From QNES01 sp023143415 (GTDB lineage Bacteria > Pseudomonadota > Gammaproteobacteria > Beggiatoales > Beggiatoaceae): a stretch of DNA of 23,843 nucleotides. Each line of letters begins with the position of its first letter. The stretch's first letter is position 1. Below the pieces are notes generated by a model. The model worked only from the letters and a program-made list of their open reading frames with translations. It made no database searches and was not told the origin of the DNA. The translations under genes and the position numbers were made by a program. The DNA lies in contig DAOVUF010000036.1 in assembly GCA_030632725.1 (NCBI GenBank), forward strand, positions 1 through 23,843, in the 5' to 3' direction. Below are positions 22,375 to 23,843 of the stretch, piece by piece.

Positions 22375-23451
22375 TCAGCGAATTGTTCTAATATGACAGG
22401 TTTTTTCTAAGTTATCCAATTCCCAATTTACAATTCCCAATTTCCAATTCACAATATGTGAATCATTGCTTATGGATAATTTATTTTTCTCTTTGATCAG
22501 TTCAATCTGTTTATTATCTTCTATTGCCGCCTGTCCAAACCAATAAGATAAATCCTTGTTTAAAAACGTTTCAGCGGGTATATGTTGTGAACCATCAAAG
22601 GAAAAACTTAAACCCACTAAACCATTCATAATATTAAGAGAGCCAGAACGGAGATAAAAGCGATCATCAAACAATCGTAAAGTACAAAATTGTTCAAGTA
22701 CCTGCTTGACGATTTTTACAGACACTTTCGCCTTTGCAGGATAGGAACAACGGGGATAAGTGAGATACATATCAGGATCAAGCAATTTTTCTACGTCATA
22801 AAGGCTGTATTGGTAGGGATCATTTATTTGCCACAACATGGCTTGAGCACTTGCATAATGCAATGCACAATGAAAAACACCATGCTCACTGATGAGCTTA
22901 TTTAATATGCCCTGAATATCAGTTAGGTACTTATCAAATAGACTCGTTACACGACACGATTGCGAAAAATTCTCAGAACTATTCAAACAATCTTTTTGGC
23001 ATGAAAGCGTTTTAGCATGGGAAATAACGGGTAATTTCTGCAAATCAAAATCGGCGACGATAAACCCCAAAAATTGCTGTTCGTGAATCACGGGGTGCAT
23101 TGCACTGATACAGGGGCGACCTGTATTTTGACTGATATACACAGAAGATAATAGAAAATGCCGCTTGGGATATAAACTGACGGAGTAAGGTCGTCTTGAT
23201 AAATCCTGATTGCGGTAACTGTTATCAACACCGTTGGATGTGATGTTAGAACTGATTTGTCTGCCCAGTTTGTCAACCGCATAAATTAAGTGGCAATAGG
23301 GAATTGAACTGAAATGTCTTCGGAGGACTTCATCCAACAGTTTTAAATCTGACCAGGCAAAGACACATATTTGAGACAATTCAAGCATAGCTGGTTCAAA
23401 CAATGTCGCTAATATCTTACGTTGTTTTCCATTCGTATTTTTAACCCACAT
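22375..23451 (-). CDS. Cytosolic PDC (Cache-like) sensor domain protein
   Basis: This 358-residue protein has no signal peptide or membrane helix. Residues of about 45-145 read as a PDC/Cache ligand-binding fold: HLIYAVDKLGRQISSNI, then QDLSRRPYS, then LLSSVYISQNTGRPCISAMH and FLGFIVADFDLQKLP. These are the strand and signature elements usual in bacterial sensor input domains. Normally such domains are periplasmic parts of receptors, so a free-standing one is unusual. The second half (from about 185) is unrecognised. The last 25 residues, with VNWKLGIVNWELDN, are written by a heptanucleotide repeat. AAGGAT stands seven bases before the ATG. Confidence 0.75.
   Translation of the reverse strand: MWVKNTNGKQRKILATLFEPAMLELSQICVFAWSDLKLLDEVLRRHFSSIPYCHLIYAVDKLGRQISSNITSNGVDNSYRNQDLSRRPYSVSLYPKRHFLLSSVYISQNTGRPCISAMHPVIHEQQFLGFIVADFDLQKLPVISHAKTLSCQKDCLNSSENFSQSCRVTSLFDKYLTDIQGILNKLISEHGVFHCALHYASAQAMLWQINDPYQYSLYDVEKLLDPDMYLTYPRCSYPAKAKVSVKIVKQVLEQFCTLRLFDDRFYLRSGSLNIMNGLVGLSFSFDGSQHIPAETFLNKDLSYWFGQAAIEDNKQIELIKEKNKLSISNDSHIVNWKLGIVNWELDNLEKTCHIRTIR
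22416..22457. repeat. Tandem heptanucleotide repeat, six units (CCAATTC), inside the PDC-sensor gene
   Basis: Six 7-base units alternate CCAATTC, CCAATTT and ACAATTC. Read on the minus strand they encode IVNWKLGIVNWEL, near the C-terminus of the PDC-sensor protein. Seven is not a multiple of three, so each unit gained or lost would change the reading frame after it. Confidence 0.92.
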
Positions 23452-23580
23452 TTTTTTATCCTTATTATAGTGACCTTTTTACAATAAATAATCAAAAAAT
23501 ATGCCAATTTTGGACTTAATTTTAATTAAAAGAATTTGATAATAATTAAAATGATCTAAAGATATGCTGTCAACTTAAAA

Positions 23581-23596
23581 TGGCTTGCATTTTGCA
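23581..23596 (+). promoter_or_regulatory. Candidate sigma-54 promoter
   Basis: TGGCTTGCATTTTGCA has the invariant GG and GC exactly ten bases apart, as in -24/-12 promoters. It points right, away from the PDC-sensor gene, towards the repeat array and whatever lies beyond the window. The -24 box TGGCTT departs from TGGCAC, and no activator gene is seen. Confidence 0.35.
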
Positions 23597-23680
23597 GTAG
23601 TAATGTTCAGAGAAATAATTGAACCTAACAGTTACTTCGTTTCACAGGACGAACACATAGCCCCTACAAAAGAAAACATT

Positions 23681-23843
23681 TTGGAGTTCGAGGTTTTAGT
23701 TTTTTTTCAAAAAACGAAAACCTCGAAAACGCTTTAGCTTTGGACAATTGGAGTTCGAGGTTTTCTTTTCAAAAAACGAAAACCTCGAAAACGCTTTAGC
23801 TTTGGACAATTGGAGTTCGAGGTTTTCTTTTCAAAAAACGAAA
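23681..23843. repeat. Tandem composite repeat: foldback element inside the GGAGTTC...GCTTTGG unit
   Basis: Copies start at 23681, 23748 and 23810; the last is cut by the window edge, with periods of 67 and 62. Each has TTGGAGTTC, then a TCGAGG-type foldback (GAGGTTTTC...GAAAACCTCG), then AAAACGCTTTAGCTTTGG and ACAA. Outside the foldback this is the repeat seen at 3977, 9175 and 10710. The rest of 23452-23680 shows no gene. Confidence 0.9.

Noticed and set aside
23681..23843. Looks like a CRISPR array because of regular repeats
   Set aside because: The whole period is repeated, with no differing spacers, each unit is a long palindrome, and no cas gene is present.

Overview
The window looks like an AT-rich chromosomal segment from a sulfur-oxidising gammaproteobacterium, most likely in the Beggiatoa/Thioploca/Thiomargarita group. 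This is inferred from a flavocytochrome c sulfide dehydrogenase flavoprotein, a NapC/NirT tetraheme cytochrome, a Pcm-like methyltransferase next to tolC as in many gammaproteobacteria, low GC, and very dense small palindromic and heptanucleotide repeats. No marker gene fixes the genus.

Left part (1-5743), mostly accessory and all on the minus strand: an AAA ATPase overlapping by ATGA the start of a second gene that runs off the edge (a possible Septu-like ATPase/HNH pair), a Phd-fold antitoxin with a TumE/DUF6516-type toxin, a lone glutamate synthase small subunit (gltD), and a type II restriction-modification pair (beta-class methyltransferase plus a MutH/Sau3AI- or MvaI/BcnI-like nuclease).

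Middle part (5846-10600): a minus-strand envelope glycolipid cassette (family 2 glycosyltransferase, LAB_N membrane protein, family 39 glycosyltransferase), then a lipoprotein, a two-domain LprI-like secreted protein and, on the plus strand, a DUF4124-SLT lytic transglycosylase. Next come a 754-residue protein with an unrecognised helical N-terminal part and a divergent class III nucleotidyl cyclase domain (10807-13071), bracketed by inverted copies of a 41-base repeat, and a small basic protein with a possible helix-hairpin-helix end.

Redox part (14130-17225): a Tat-exported FccB-type flavoprotein lacking the cysteine that normally binds FAD covalently, a convergent tetraheme NapC/NirT cytochrome, and a small exported four-helix-type protein with a near-consensus promoter and a clear terminator.

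Right part (17393-23843): a second methyltransferase with TSPPYN, followed by a BglII-type restriction endonuclease gene split by a 43-base perfect foldback element. Removing exactly 43 bases rejoins the protein across its catalytic half. A HigA-type antitoxin is interrupted by a sister element 0.6 kb further on, and a decayed copy of the methyltransferase 3' end follows. Then come the Pcm-like gene, a TolC-type outer membrane factor and a PDC-sensor protein whose C-terminus is written by a heptanucleotide repeat.

The common thread is a family of 40-43 base near-perfect palindromes starting TCGAGG or similar. Each copy differs in sequence, but its two arms stay complementary. They lie between genes, inside genes and inside other repeats. 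I consider this family, caught breaking a restriction gene, the most interesting signal in the window.
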